Below are positions 1-12,929 of a stretch of 64,000 nt of DNA, one piece after another. The stretch spans positions 51,281,509 to 51,345,508 of the forward strand of contig OZ029913.1 of the NCBI GenBank assembly GCA_964023275.1, given 5' to 3'. The notes beneath the pieces are model-generated. The model was not told the DNA's origin, ran no database searches, and saw nothing but the letters and a program-made list of their open reading frames with translations. The position numbers were made by a program, and so were the translations under genes. Each line of letters starts with the position of its first letter. Position 1 is the stretch's first letter. The DNA is from Norana najaformis. Its lineage: Eukaryota; Annelida; Clitellata; Crassiclitellata; Hormogastridae.

Positions 1-675
1 TCTAGTATAGGTGTCAAAATATTTGTCAGTTGCAGCCCGGGTACCTGAGTAGGTAGGTGACAATGGTGATTGGCTGTAGCTGCCTTGAAGTCCTGCATCA
101 GACAATGCTGTTCAAGCAGGTGAACCTACCATAGGTGCAAATGGCCCCCAAATGAAGGGACCCGACCTGTGTTCACTAGAATCACTCAGATAAATTATGA
201 TAATTGTGTCCCTCTGCCTGCCACAGCAACCGTCAGCCTAGCCATGTACTGTTTAGTCCGTGGTGACTCCAGCCTCAGTCACGCAGCTGATGTTTGGGCA
301 GCTGTATGATGGTATCCCAAGCTGTCATAAGCTGGCTCATCATGCTTAAAAGTAATTACTGGAATGGCCGGGTATCGGGCACCGGATCTGCAGTCATCTA
401 CCCTCCCAAAGGCAGATTCCAGGGCCTCTGGGTGCCCAATGACAGGCCTATTTCTTACAGCACTGTATATTCAACTGTTACTGTTATTTATGGACTAAAC
501 TTACACATTGTAAGAATGCTTTCTGCTTTTCTACTCTGTGCATTCTTCATTTGAGGTGTGAGCACTTGTCTTGCACTAAGCAAAATATTGGAAGTGCATT
601 AAATGAAATTACGTTTAAAACATGGCAAAGTTGGTGCAATGTGGGACATGGGAGTAGAGATTTGTATTTTTTACC
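1..675. other. Non-coding, nothing identified
   Basis: Moderately GC-rich up to about 450, then AT-rich. No open frame has recognisable motifs. It could be the end of a gene lying to the left, but no splice or coding signal supports this. Confidence 0.3.
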
Positions 676-772
676 TGACTATCGATTCTGTTTTGACTAA
701 GCACCTGCAAATAAGCTGATTTCCTCATTTAGCTTTCCTTGGACACTGTATAAATCTTGAGATTAGGATTAT
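676..772 (+). mobile_element. LINE 3' end, family A
   Basis: Matches the 3' tail of the element at 14461-14958: the TCGATT..TTTTGACT block, an ATAAGCTG block, a TTGGACACTGTA block and a final AGATTAGGATTA tail. Only the last 100 bp remain and it has diverged. Confidence 0.6.
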
Positions 773-2884
773 GATACTGTTTGTGCTGAGGTTCCAGTGA
801 CCCTTGCTATGCCATTGACCCCACTTAGTTAGTTTCCTGCTTCAAACATTCACCGAGACATGCTTTATGTGTTAGACACCTCTGCAAACATCTTCTAAAT
901 ATTGTTTCCTTGTTTTAGACCAGTCTGCATGCTGTTCAGTCTGAAACATATAGACTGGCAGTTGCCAGTACACGAAGAAATATTAAAATATTAGCAAAAA
1001 TAAGAATACAAGCATCAAACGCATAGCCAGCATTCTCCGTCATATTATGCAGGATTCAAGATCCCTCTGAGCACAGGCACAAATAGAAATAAACAGACGG
1101 ACGCTCACATACGGCCAGAACGACAGACATATCTGCCTACAAGACCTTAAACATACCTGCCGAAATAATTAATTACACGTCTTTTAGAGTGAAAATAACA
1201 GCGAAAGAGCCCCAAGAAGAGACCAGCTGTAAAAGAAGGAGTAACATTAATATAAGTTACGAGCAGCGCCACCTGGTGATCGCACATCCTGGATGTCAGT
1301 CACATCACTCCTCCTCTACCTCAACGCCGAGTTGACTTATATTCTTTAACATCAACAACAACGGCAGACTGGTTATAGATTTACCTGGCTCTAGTTTGAG
1401 CTACATTAAACCCAGACATCAAAAAGTTCCGATCCATACGATTCAATCAACCAGTTTTGTTCAGCAGCTATCTTAATACACCAACTTTAAGCACTGATGG
1501 GTTCAACAATTTGTTCATGCAAGAATCTAGGGGATTCCCAAGAAAGGAACTTGTTTTGAGCTCAACAGCACCTATGAAGAAAAGGAACATCAATGAATCT
1601 CATTTTGGTGACTTATCCTCTGATCCAGAATGAATGCTCTTCCTGCATACTGAAATGTACATTTAAATGTAATATCTAGGAATTTCTCAGCACTGCATAA
1701 AAGCTGTCATGGAAACCAGCATATTTAAGAAAGCTCCGTGAAACTAAGACCACAAGAGCAGTGTGGTTCAGTGTAGTTTCAGCAATTGGTCAGCGTCTAG
1801 AAATAACTGACCACAACACTAAGACACAAGTGACACGAGAGGAAATGTGTTTATGGTGAAGCGAAAAGAATGAAGAAGAAAGAGAGGATATTTCAATTTG
1901 AAATGAATCAGTTGGGGAGAAAAGGCTAGAGCAGATCAGATTCAGACAAAGCTGGAGGGATAGAAGTGATGGAGTCTTCAGGTGAGCAAATGCCTTAGAG
2001 AAACATTTCCCCTGTTCTGTCCTTGACCTGTTGCCATCATCTATGCTGGACATATGAGCTTGTTTTTGCACAGAGTGACTGTTTATGCTCAACAAAGCAC
2101 AATACAACATTCCTTTGGCACCAACAATCTGTAAAAGATGAGCAATTACTAATTTTGGTAAGTAGCAGGAATAAAACCCAGACCATTTTCTTTTGTGCTA
2201 TTTTATGCAATTGCTTCAAGTTTTATACGACTTCGAGTTGAAATAAGTGGAGTACATCACATCTGACGAGTTCAGTAAAGATGAGGCCAACAAAAGACAG
2301 TATGAATCCGGATTCCCATCCTGTACCATTGTACCATAGTTATAATCAATGGATTTGCACAAATACACTGAGTCTTATTAGAGTATGGTTCCACCCCTTA
2401 ACAGCAATATGGAGGCCGTTTTTTGTGCTCAAACAAGGGAGAAGAAACACTTTTGGATTACTCCCCTTCGTATAACGATAGGCCTTGATTCATGCAGCTG
2501 TGCCAAAATAGGCTGGGAATGAGATTTTTAATGTTGTGTCGACCTTTGTTGATGGCATCTAGTGGGCACCCTTATTAGCACTAATCACTGTGTAGTTTTA
2601 CCCTCTTTACTGGTGACCAGATTTACTTGTGCATCCAAATCTATGCATGGCTACAGTTGGAAGAAAGAGCTTCCATGTTAAGAAGGCAAAACAGACCCAT
2701 GACAAACAAAAGATCAGCTCATGCCCTTTGAAGACCATCTTTGAAAGATACAAGTTATAAGAAACATATAACCTCAACTTATCTTATCTAATCTTACCTT
2801 ACCTTACTTTACCAAAGGCCCTCTGTCCACCTGTAAGGAATCACCTCACAATTTTATCAAGTTGCTTGAACTATAACCTGTTTC
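773..2884. other. Non-coding stretch
   Basis: AT-rich DNA with only short random open frames. No repeat family or exon recognised. TTATC/TTACC short repeats at 2778-2812. Confidence 0.4.
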
Positions 2885-3010
2885 ATAACATGATACATAA
2901 TATGACACATAACATGATACATAACATGAGACATGATACATAACACGATACATAACATGATAAATAAAATGATATATAACATGATACATAACATGATACA
3001 TAACATGGCC
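2885..3010. repeat. 10-bp tandem repeat (ATACATAACATG type)
   Basis: About twelve degenerate units of a 10-bp CATAACATGA/CATGATACAT motif. The reverse strand reads as a false MYHV repeat protein. Confidence 0.85.
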
Positions 3011-3764
3011 TGCTGTCATGTTAAGATAATGATATCCATGCCCAAGAGCTAAGCATTCATAATTTACAGCCACTGTTGAAGTTTTACTACCATACTCACA
3101 TTAGTTTCAAGCAAATCCTGCAGTGAACACAAAAAACCTCAGAATTTCTTTGCCTATATCTACATGTATCTTTTTTAAAAACAATTGCCAATGTCCTTAT
3201 TTATTATCTTACTCTGCATCAGGAACCATTCCCATGAAATGCTGCCATTTTGCAAGCCAGAAAACACCAGCAGATTTGGACAAATTCTTTTTCTTTTTTC
3301 TTTTTCCTTCTGGCTGGAATTAATCCCTCCTAGGGGATGGGTCAGCCACAAGGATCCTTCTTTTCCATTTGTTTCTATATCCAGTATCTTCTTTCTTCCG
3401 TCTGACAAAGGTCTTGCTGAATCATGTTTCCCCATCTCTTCTTTTGTCGTCCGTAACTGCATCGTCACTTAAACCTCTGCTATCATAATTCTTTTAATGC
3501 AGATTTGGACAAATATTCCTCCTTAAAATGTCAAACTATGAGCCAACATTTACCCTGATTTTGTGCAACTTCAAGCACTAACAGTATGAAACACTGAAAA
3601 AAGTACAGAAAATAATAAATATCACATATTTCTTGTTTAAACATATTCCTTCACAAGACATAGTTTTAAGAGATGTGAAAAAGTGATTTCATAGGAAGGA
3701 GAACAAGGAAAGATAAAAATAGGCAGGAAAATAATTAGGCCTTAAAGAGACAATCACATACAGA

Positions 3765-4112
3765 CGGACATACAGGCACACAGACACAGTCAGATGGCAG
3801 AAAGATGGTCGACAGATGTGCACACAGACAGACATATACACAGATTGAAAGGAAGACAGCAAGACACAAAGATGAGCACACACAGACAGCAACAGAGATA
3901 ACTGATGAGAGACAGACCGGCGCCTTCACTGACACACAGATAAACATACAGACACATAGACAGACAATAAGAAAGACAGATAACCTGATAGACACACAGA
4001 CGAACAGATAAGGCAACGGATACACAGTCCAATATACAGACAGACAGGCAAACATTTAGGCATACACAGACAGACATCAACACACACAAACAGACAGGCA
4101 AGCAGACACGCA
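3765..4112. repeat. Degenerate (ACAG/ACAC)n microsatellite
   Basis: About 350 bp dominated by ACAGACAGAC and ACACAGAC words, interrupted by point changes. The minus-strand Cys/Val-rich open frames here are artefacts of the repeat. Confidence 0.8.
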
Positions 4113-4149
4113 GGCAGACTGCAGGAGGAGACATCTGAGGCTTCCTACT

Positions 4150-5195
4150 CTGGAGAGAATCACCCATTAAAATTCCACAGCAATTACCCTCAACTTAATT
4201 TTTTTAGACAGTTCTTGGAATGCGCACACAAAAAACTACTTTGAGTCAGTCTGTTCTAGGTTCTGGAATGTACATGCCCATTCTAATGTATAAAACTCTT
4301 AAGCAGAACCAAGGAAGGAAGAGCATATGCATATGCAGATCTGCAGCAACAAACCTCATTTAAAGGAGTTGGCATCTGACTCAGAACTTGGCTGTGACCT
4401 TATTTTCCATTTTAAAAATAATATATAAAATAAATATATTTAACTTTGTGGCAACATTGCATGATAAATAATGTATTTATAACCAGACAGCTATTTCTAT
4501 TTTCAACAAATTATATAGTCTTTCAAATGGACTGTTAATATTAATTAGGTCACTTATTTTCCACTGTTAACTATTGCAATACTTTTTTAAAAAATGAACT
4601 AAAATAAGATGAACATTCTGAATAAATGACTTTAAAATAATTAACTTATGAAACGAATGAACTTGTGTGAATGAATGAGAATAATATTGCTAAATTCATT
4701 TATTTACAGACATAGTATTGTACAATTTTATGTATCAGCTACAAACTGCATAAATTTCTGAACGATAAAATAAGTTTTATCTGTAAATCTTAATTAAGCT
4801 TGATTTTCTTCTTCTTTTGTTGCTTTATTTTGTAGGTCATGTTTATGACTTTATAATTTTCATAATTAAGATTCAAAATGTATACATAACAACATTGCCA
4901 TTAGTATAATTGGTGGCCCTAATTAAGCACACGACTATGGTCCGTCACGTCTGGATCTACTGCTTATTCCCTATAATCTGACGTTTAACTTGTATATTGG
5001 TTGTCAATTTTTTTTGGGATCAATAAATGAAGAAGAAACCAGACGGTAGCCAATGAGCCGTGGCTGCATCTGTTCCCACACTGCATCAATTCTAATTGTC
5101 TTTGTGTCAAGGAGTGCCATTCAACAGAGAACTTCTTCAACTTTCCACATCCCCCCTGAGCTCTAACATCACCTTCAGTACACGTCATCAACATT
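4150..5195. other. Very AT-rich non-coding stretch
   Basis: Dense A+T with no coding signal or recognisable mobile element. Confidence 0.4.
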
Positions 5196-5198
5196 CAC

Positions 5199-5250
5199 AT
5201 AATGATAATGATAATGATGATAAGAAATGATAACAAATATAACAATGATA
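5199..5250. repeat. (ATGATA)n-like microsatellite
   Basis: Imperfect ATGATA/ATGATG units. Confidence 0.6.
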
Positions 5251-5606
5251 TTAATAACGCCCTGGGTAAAAATTCATAGGAATGATAATAGTCTTTATAA
5301 TTACTAATGTTGTTACAGATGAAGAAAGCCTTACACTGAATTTATTTCAAAACCTGGAAAAAATATGATAATATATATATAACTGCAATGATAATACCTT
5401 GGGTGCAAAAACAGTAATTCCTATTACTGCTACAGATTTGGACCAAATATTTCATTGAAGTTTCTTCAAAAGCTGATAAAACAATGAAGCCAACTGTTTG
5501 GAGATATGAAAGAAAAGTCCTGAATACCTAAGAAACCAGTTATTGGCTTTCTGCAAAGGTTATACAATATGACCTCTGTATAATGAACAACATATATAAT
5601 TCTAAA

Positions 5607-5610
5607 TATC

Positions 5611-5645
<35 letters not shown>

Positions 5646-5648
5646 ACA
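5607..5648. repeat. (TA)n(TG)n microsatellite
   Basis: Compound dinucleotide repeat, TA changing to TG. Confidence 0.85.
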
Positions 5649-6498
5649 TATAAGTTTATACATATAACTACTATGTGTTCAAAGTTATACTTTTGGCATA
5701 TACACCTAATACATTTCGACATCAAAGGAGCACAGTTGTAAACACCATATAAAACTGCAGTCATGCTGTGTTAATGTTGATATTATGCGTTTGGTGTATC
5801 TCTGTCATCATTATCAACATCATTACCATCACCCTCATAATCTTCGTCATCATCTTCATCATCAATATCATAAGATTCCTTGAAACATTCATCATGTCAC
5901 CATAAACAACAAGGTAATAAGTATAGATCAAGAAAGCACTCAAAATGGCTCTCTACTTGCAGATTTTCTGTTGACTGGAGAGCAAGAGACAGTGACAGAG
6001 GCAGAGAGGGTCAGAGAGAGTTAGAGGGAGCAAGAAGGACTTGATGAGAGTCAGCAAGAGTCCAAAAGCCACCAGTTGTTTGGAAGAAGCATCTGTACGA
6101 GGATCTGAAACAGATTTTGCTCCATTTCAGAATTCTGGACGGCTGAGCAGAAACTGGCTCTGCATGTTGCTCTGTACTGAGCCGGTGGCACTAAGCAATG
6201 AAATGCAGATCTATGGAAATGCCAAACCAGATGATCACACCCACATCCTTTGCTTGCTTGCTCCGTTGCTGTTTTTGCTCGCTTGCTGTGTACCTTTTTC
6301 AGTTAAAGTACAGAAGTTATGCGCACCATGAAAAACTGATGATAGCCATTCAAAATCTTAGGTCAATGAATACTTTCTGCAGCAGGTTCTGAAGCCAGTG
6401 GTGATGGTTTGACACGGATAAAAAGACTGACTTTTTGATATCATCTCTACACAGATGTTATCTAATTTAATCTAATCTAATTTTTAGCACCAATATCA

Positions 6499-6760
6499 TG
6501 GCCTGGATAGCTACACTGGTTAACGTGTACATAAAGGCGTTTCTAAGCAAGAGCCGGTTCGCATCCAGATCGTCGCTTATTTCATAGATTTTAGTCTAGA
6601 GCTAGCACAGTCCAAACACTGGGACCTTAAATGGCACGGTGCCCATTCAAAAGGGTACAGGTGATGAAGGATCTCACCCAATTAATTCATTGAAAAATAA
6701 GCAGGGTTGAGTCTATAAGGTCACTATAGAAAAACGTGTACATTTAGGCTTTACATTTAT
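6499..6760 (+). mobile_element. SINE, family 1 (tRNA-derived head), copy 1
   Basis: The head has a box A-like gcctggatagctacactgg and a box B-like GGTTCGCATCC. The body shares blocks with copies at 39672 and 42668: GGGACCTTAAATGGC, GATGAAGGATCTCACCC, AATTCATTGAAAAAT, GTCACTATAGAAAAA. It ends in a CATTTA-type tail. Confidence 0.7.
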
Positions 6761-6899
6761 CATAATGCACAACACCTTAGTTGATAGACCCTTCAAATTA
6801 AACTGTAATCAAAACTCGTAATCTGTTGGAGAAGCCAGCTGAAATTTTGTGGGTCAGGTAAATTATTATCATAGCCAAGGTTATGACATTTAAATTGCT

Positions 6900-7116
6900 G
6901 AAGATGACAGAAAGACAAACTGACTCATTTGAAGATGACAGGAAGGCAAACTGACTTATTTGAAGATGACAGGAAGGCAAACTGACTTATTTGAAGATGA
7001 CAGGAAGTTAAACTGACTCATTTGAAGATGACAGGAAGGTAAACTGACTTATTTGAAGATGAGAGGAAGGCAAACTGACTTATTTGAAGATGAGAGGAAG
7101 GCAAATTGACTTATTT
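6900..7116. repeat. 31-bp minisatellite, 7 copies
   Basis: Units start GAAGATGACAGGAAGGCAAA and continue CTGACTTATTT; starts at 6900, 6931, 6962, 6993, 7024, 7055 and 7086 give an exact 31-bp period. A few point variants (GACAG/GAGAG, CTCATTT/CTTATTT) divide the units into subtypes. Confidence 0.95.
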
Positions 7117-7422
7117 GCAAAACTTCATAATCTCACCAAATTAAAACTCATCAGATGGAGAATAACAGTGAGCTACAGACATTCTGACTTCAGACTTTCA
7201 CCCAAATCTCAAGTGCAGTGACTTTGGCCGAGCAAGGATGATAAGCTGTCCAAGATAGATAACTCTGCTCTAAGAGATAATTTGAGGGCAAGAAGGTGAA
7301 TTGGTCATAATTCTGAAGAATTAATGCAGATAAAAGATGCTGTGATGAAGGATATAGGCTAAAACAATTCACACACAGGCTCATATCTTAGCTCAAGCAG
7401 TATCATGATATGCATAAATAAA

Positions 7423-7453
<31 letters not shown>

Positions 7454-7455
7454 GT
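7423..7455. repeat. (TG)n microsatellite
   Basis: Nearly perfect TG run. Confidence 0.85.
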
Positions 7456-7515
7456 GCATATATTATGCATGCATGTATTTATTAAATGGGATGAAATAAT
7501 TATACGCTATGATAT

Positions 7516-7650
7516 GAGTATATATATATATATATCATAAGCATTTAGCAAATATATGATTATACATATATATATATATCATGAGCACTTAGCAAATATA
7601 TGTGTATATATATATATATATATCATGAGCATTTAGTTACTTCTGCCCAG
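7516..7650. repeat. Tandem unit with embedded (TA)n, 3 copies
   Basis: Three copies of a unit of about 45 bp: a (TA)n run followed by TCATGAGCATTTAGCAAATA or a close variant. Confidence 0.8.
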
Positions 7651-7857
7651 ATCACATGTTCAGAAAGACTCACTGATCAGAATAACAAATACAGAGGTTC
7701 TTGGGGTGTTAATCCCGGAGCAAATGAGTCTGTGGGTGGGGAATGTGGGCTTCTGGACAAATGGGTGCATGTGAACAACTAAGTCAGGTGCCAGGAAATC
7801 TGCTATTTAAAGAAAACAGCTGAAGCCGATCTTCCCAGTACACTCCATGCAATCAAC

Positions 7858-7905
7858 ACATCATCATCATCATCATCATCATCGTCGTCGTCATCTTCGT
7901 CATCA
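7858..7905. repeat. (CAT)n/(CGT)n microsatellite
   Basis: CAT repeat passing into CGT and back. Confidence 0.8.
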
Positions 7906-7914
7906 GTCAGACTG

Positions 7915-8060
7915 GAATTCCCCTCTCAGAAGCATTGGCATTCCCAAAATTCTGCACTTGTTTCCAGGCTGTGCATAGGTTGAGACTGGAGTCCAGGTGT
8001 ACTGGTTCACCAGACCACTCTCTCGTCCAGCCCCTTGAAATGTATGAATCCTGACTTAGA
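7915..8060. repeat. Dispersed repeat, copy 1
   Basis: Shares GCACTTGTTTCCAGGCTGTG and an AGAAGCATTGG block with 9640-9880. Probably an old retroelement 3' region, family not identified. Confidence 0.4.
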
Positions 8061-8777
8061 GTAAACTGGCTTGGCCTGTTCCGACATAGGAAGCCTCCTT
8101 GTTTTGAATCCTGACCCAGTCTCTGACAATGCGACACAAAGACCTATAATTATTTGGTGCCACAAGATTTCTGCACCGACATGTACCATTCAGGGAACGT
8201 TATCTCCTTCAGCCAAACAACAAAATTTGCACAAACACCAGCACAATAGGCAAACTCCTCAACACATGACCAAAATCCAATCTGTGCCAAACTTTAGCGC
8301 AACACCTTTTATAAGGTCGGCTTTCCCACCAAAATATACAATGTACAACTACTCAAACTACTCAGACCTATCCTAAGCATGATATGTAACAATACGAAAA
8401 GTTAACGGAGTCTGGCTGATTGTAGGGTTTCCTCCTACATGAATCCAGGCTGGGTTGCATCTGGTTAGTTGATGCCAAATGAGAGAAACTTAGATGGAAA
8501 ACACAAACGGACATACAGACCAAGAGGAAGAGGTATGGGCAGAGAAAAAGATACAGACTGGTGGCCAGACAGAGGGAAGCAGAGAGACAGAGAGGTGCGG
8601 TGAGAGCTCTCAAGGCCAGGAGATGATGAGAAGAGAGACAGAGAAATAAAGAGACAGACAAAGAGACAGCGAAGGAGAGATCTGGGGAGAGAGAAATACA
8701 TAATAGTTTTGTATTTATTACAATGCATATAACACTGTCAAATGCACAGCATGCGGCTGCAGTTAGCGACTAACTAT

Positions 8778-8878
8778 ACAGAACCTTAGAACTACTCATG
8801 TATAGAGCCCTTTTTGGCCTCGGCCGTGGTATGGCGCTATATAAATCATATCATCATCATCATCATCATCATCATCAT
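8778..8878 (+). mobile_element. LINE/SINE 3' end with (CAT)n tail
   Basis: Ends GGTATGGCGCTATATAAATC followed by a run of CAT. The GGCGCTATATAAAT word is a common 3' terminal motif of invertebrate LINEs and recurs as near matches at 28053 and 41670, and reversed at 18962 and 61245. Confidence 0.5.
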
Positions 8879-9639
8879 GCAAATGAGGGGCAATATAGAT
8901 CCCTCTGCACCAGACCAAAACAATTTCAAACCTTTCCAATATCCAAACTCGGGCTGGCTCTTCTACTGCATGATACATAGAATAATGAATCCAAATAAAA
9001 ATTCTTATCTACTCACAAATCTTGCTCAAACCTCTAAAGCCATTCACAGTGGAATGTATACAGACCCAAAAGCCACCTCATTCTACAGGTCAAATAATGC
9101 AACTTCTACATTAATATCTCATGATGCTACGATGAAGACTAGTAATCAGGCCAAAACTTAAAACCAAAGAAGCACACTGAAGCTGAAAATTGGCTTTAAA
9201 ATGGACTGTATGCTTGAATAAATATGTTGAGTTTAACTGTATCCTTCTTTCAACACCTTTTGTTTCCTCCTCCACTTGGCACTTTAGCTACGTGGTGTTG
9301 GGGCAGAGTTTAATGGCTGGATAACATTTTGGAAGCATTTCCTGCTTCCTGCCGCTTCCTCCACTTTCTTCTTTATCGAGAAGGATGCACGTGAGCAGAG
9401 TTTTATGGCTGGATAATGACAGTGACCTCCTGCTTTAGTCAACTTTAAAGACGAATGCACGCAGCCAGACTCTGATGCTCTGGCTCTTCCTATTTGCTGG
9501 TGACTCACATTTACAGCAAAACAATAGTTACCTATTCCAGCACCCTCAAAGCTGTTCAGAGTGATTAGTTACTATTAAAACAATATCAGTCATTTTTTGC
9601 CTCGAGATACATATGATCCCTCAGTCATTTATATAGAGC

Positions 9640-9880
9640 TACTTTGGAGTAATTCCACAATTGAAACAGTCATTTCAATCTCCAAATGACAACTCTTCCA
9701 ACAGTGTTTCCAATCCTGCACTCGTTTCCAGTTTGTGCGTAGTCCATGTAACATAACATGGGTTTTAAGTGGTTCAGAAGACAAGCACTCTGTGTCAGAA
9801 GCACTGCAAATTAACTGTGAATGCTTAGTTAGCTTCCTCTTAAAAGCATTGGTGGTGTCCCCACAGACAAACCATTCCAC
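9640..9880. repeat. Dispersed repeat, copy 2
   Basis: Shares GCACTCGTTTCCAGTTTGTG and an AAAAGCATTGG block with 7915-8060. Begins with a TATATAGAGCTACTTT word like other LINE 3' ends in the window. Confidence 0.4.
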
Positions 9881-9899
9881 ATGTCTACAACTCTAGCAC

Positions 9900-12500
9900 T
9901 GAAGAATGTAAGTACACTATAAAACCAAAGAAATGACTGTCTGACATTCTGCCACAGACATCGTAAAATAGTCTTGATATCACAGATTTATGAAATAATA
10001 TTAAGTGTTAAAACTTAGCAGCTTGGCTGCCTTAACTTCTGCATCTCTTTGGTATGCAGTTCATACAAACTCTCATGTGTAAGCCTGGTTAAGCAGCATA
10101 AGTTAGCATGACTGTTGCCATAAAATGTCTGGTAATACAGCACAGTTATGTTGGCAATCAGCCAGACACTCTGTCCACTTACTATCAGGTAAGTATTATT
10201 TATTACACAGCTCTTTCAACATTAGGATTTAAGGTGTTGTCGTTGTCCTGGGGTTGGGCTGAAGTGCAAAAACAACTAGAACAATTCAACAGCCAGACCT
10301 CTCTCTCTCAGGGTTAACACGGCTCTGCAAGACATCATCAGTTTCACAAGATGAAAATATCAAGGCAGCATAGCTAATGTCTAAACATCACTCAGTAGAT
10401 GGAATTCAGCTGTCCCGAATTCAAATACTACTTTTACAGCTGTTTTTATATACAGCCTAACAAATATTATTATAACATTTACCATTTTGTTTCCACAAAG
10501 TATGCTTCTTCAGAATTACACATACACACTCTTCAAAACTTGCTGCTCGTTAAATTACAATGCAATTAATATGTACCTAATTAGGCAATGCACAGCTTGT
10601 CTGTTGGCTGGAGCCCTGGGTGGCTAAGCCATAAAACTTAATGTGCACCTAGAAATTTTATACCACAAGCTAAATTTTAAATAAAGGTAGGTAACTTTAG
10701 AGTCCTGCTGACAAGCAAAACTATCACAGCCTTTTAAGGTGCCATAAATTTTGTGCCATTAAGGAAGTATTGGCTTGCACAGAACTTTTAGATGGAAATG
10801 CAGCATCATATAGCCATGGTCGGAGCTTAAACTTTTGACATTAACCATTCCGGGTGAAATAGCAGAGACCATTATTCAAGCAACCTAGAAGTGTGCAGTC
10901 CTTCCCGAGTTCTCTCAGCTGCTATCGCACTGGTACTTCAACCGGCAACCTCAAGAAAAAGTGGCCCGATATGGCCATGCCCCACCACCGCCGCCACGGA
11001 CACTGTTGCTCTTTATCAAATCACACAGGCCTGCGACATTCAGTGGGCTGATTTGGCAGTGTTGCAAAACAAGTCACGTCACATTTTTGCATAAAATTGC
11101 CAGCCACAAGTGGCACGCAGCTGCGGACAAGAACAAGACGTGGAAAGATAGCGGGATTTGGGCAAAAATATCTACAGATAAATATACAATTTATGGCTAT
11201 AAAGCATTATGTGAAATACACAATGACAAAAACGACCAAAATGGGCAGCCAGCACTATCGCATCCACATTACGATAAAGCCCTTCAAAGCAGGTCTGTCC
11301 GACTGTTCACATATGGGCCATTCTCTCAGTTTCTGGGTCCTATATGGCTAAAGAACTAATAACCTGCTACATAGAAAGGCAAGATGCATGCAGAATACAT
11401 ACAGATATGAAAGGGTTAATACTTCCAGATAACTTGAAAAATCTGAATTTGCCTTAATACTCCATAGACAAAAACAATTTAAAGGAAACATTTTATGGTT
11501 TTGAACACACCGGTAAATAAAATGTTCCCATCATCTTCACCATTGAAAAAGAAGCATAAAAGTTGATTTGCATAAATAAATAACTAAATCAACCAGATTA
11601 AATAGCTTAAATAACTCTGACCCCCTGAACCAAAGATTCTTATGATTTGTTAATAACCTGCCTGCTAATACTGCAGCTTAGCACATTTGACGAAGCGAGG
11701 GTGTGTTACACAAGTCGCATAAACATTCCACTGAAGGATGTTCACAAATACAAGTGAAAGAAGCTGTCGGACCTATCAGCCAAGATTAAACAATGATTAC
11801 AGAATTCCCACCATCTGAAGAACATCTTACATGATTATTATTTAAAATAATACAGAATGTTTTTCAGGATAGTCAATTGTGCTCTTACATATTCAATATG
11901 CCTGCCAATGTTCATCTCTGATTAGACCAAGATTGCATGCTGAATCAGCTCACTGTATGTTGAAACAGCCTGAATTGAGTGTTGACAACCAGACACTTCT
12001 TTAAAGGCTAAATGTAAAAAGTGTAGTGCACAGAAAGAATAAGTTAATCTTAGAAAAAAATGCAACAGCACCTTCCAGCTGACATCATTAGATGCAGAGA
12101 GATCAGATCCAAGCAACAGGCAAGTACTGGAGCTGGCGATAAAACATAAAGCAAGAAGTGGCCAGTACATGGGTAATAGTTCACAGCGGAGCAGCACAGT
12201 AATCCTGTAAGTGCAAAAGTGTAGATGGTGAACACAAAGAGGACCAGTGACTTTAAGGTGTTGCTCATCAACACAGACACACAACAAATGCACACACAAG
12301 CACATATGTATTCCGTTATTTAAGTAAAAGTTGTTGGCTGAAGCTGGAAAACAGGACAAACCAACAGCAGAGACAAATGGCCATATTTATTTGAAAAGTC
12401 AGAGACTAAACTGCTGACCTAACAAAGTTGTAAGGCTCCAATGTCTGGCTCAAAACATAGTCCAATTTTAGCATTAGGACTAACTGTAGCCTTTCAAGTT
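9900..12500. other. Non-coding stretch
   Basis: No exon supported. A GC-richer patch near 10890-11110 gives short frames on the plus strand without recognisable motifs. Confidence 0.35.
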
Positions 12501-12506
12501 CTCAGT

Positions 12507-12760
12507 TTAGCATCCCATAGTAGAAATATTGTTGCAGTAGTCTAACTTAAGGCTAATGACCCATGCAACCAGGACTGGAGCTACAGACAGTAGGCAGGAA
12601 CTGCCAGATGTGATGGAATCTTCACAGAATCTGGAAGTATATTCCATTCCAGACTCACTCTTCAAACTCCTCAGGTATCTTTCCTTGAAAGGCATCAAAG
12701 TTTCAGATGGCATGCATGCTCCTAGGCCATTCCATTTTTCTGTGAATCTACACACAGGAA
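12507..12760 (-). mobile_element. Possible LINE reverse-transcriptase remnant
   Basis: A minus-strand frame contains KLDYCNN, resembling the (S/K)LDYCN motif of CR1/L2-type elements also seen at 39.4 and 46.6 kb. The rest is too diverged to assign. Confidence 0.3.
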
Positions 12761-12806
12761 TCTGCCATAAAACATGGCCATCTCATTGTGCAATTTATGC
12801 TAAGAG

Positions 12807-12807
12807 T

Positions 12808-12856
<49 letters not shown>
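12807..12856. repeat. (GA)n microsatellite
   Basis: About 50 bp of GA with one interruption. Confidence 0.9.
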
Positions 12857-12858
<2 letters not shown>

Positions 12859-12929
12859 TTACGAGATAGGAGGAACATATACCAGCTGACCTATGAAATC
12901 CAAAAGATCCAGATGCTAACTGGATAAGA

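Noticed and set aside
3735-4167. Cys/Val-rich minus-strand proteins
   Set aside because: Translation of an ACAGAC microsatellite; the same pattern appears in all three frames.
8798-8980. Poly-His ORF
   Set aside because: Translation of a CAT microsatellite at a LINE 3' end.
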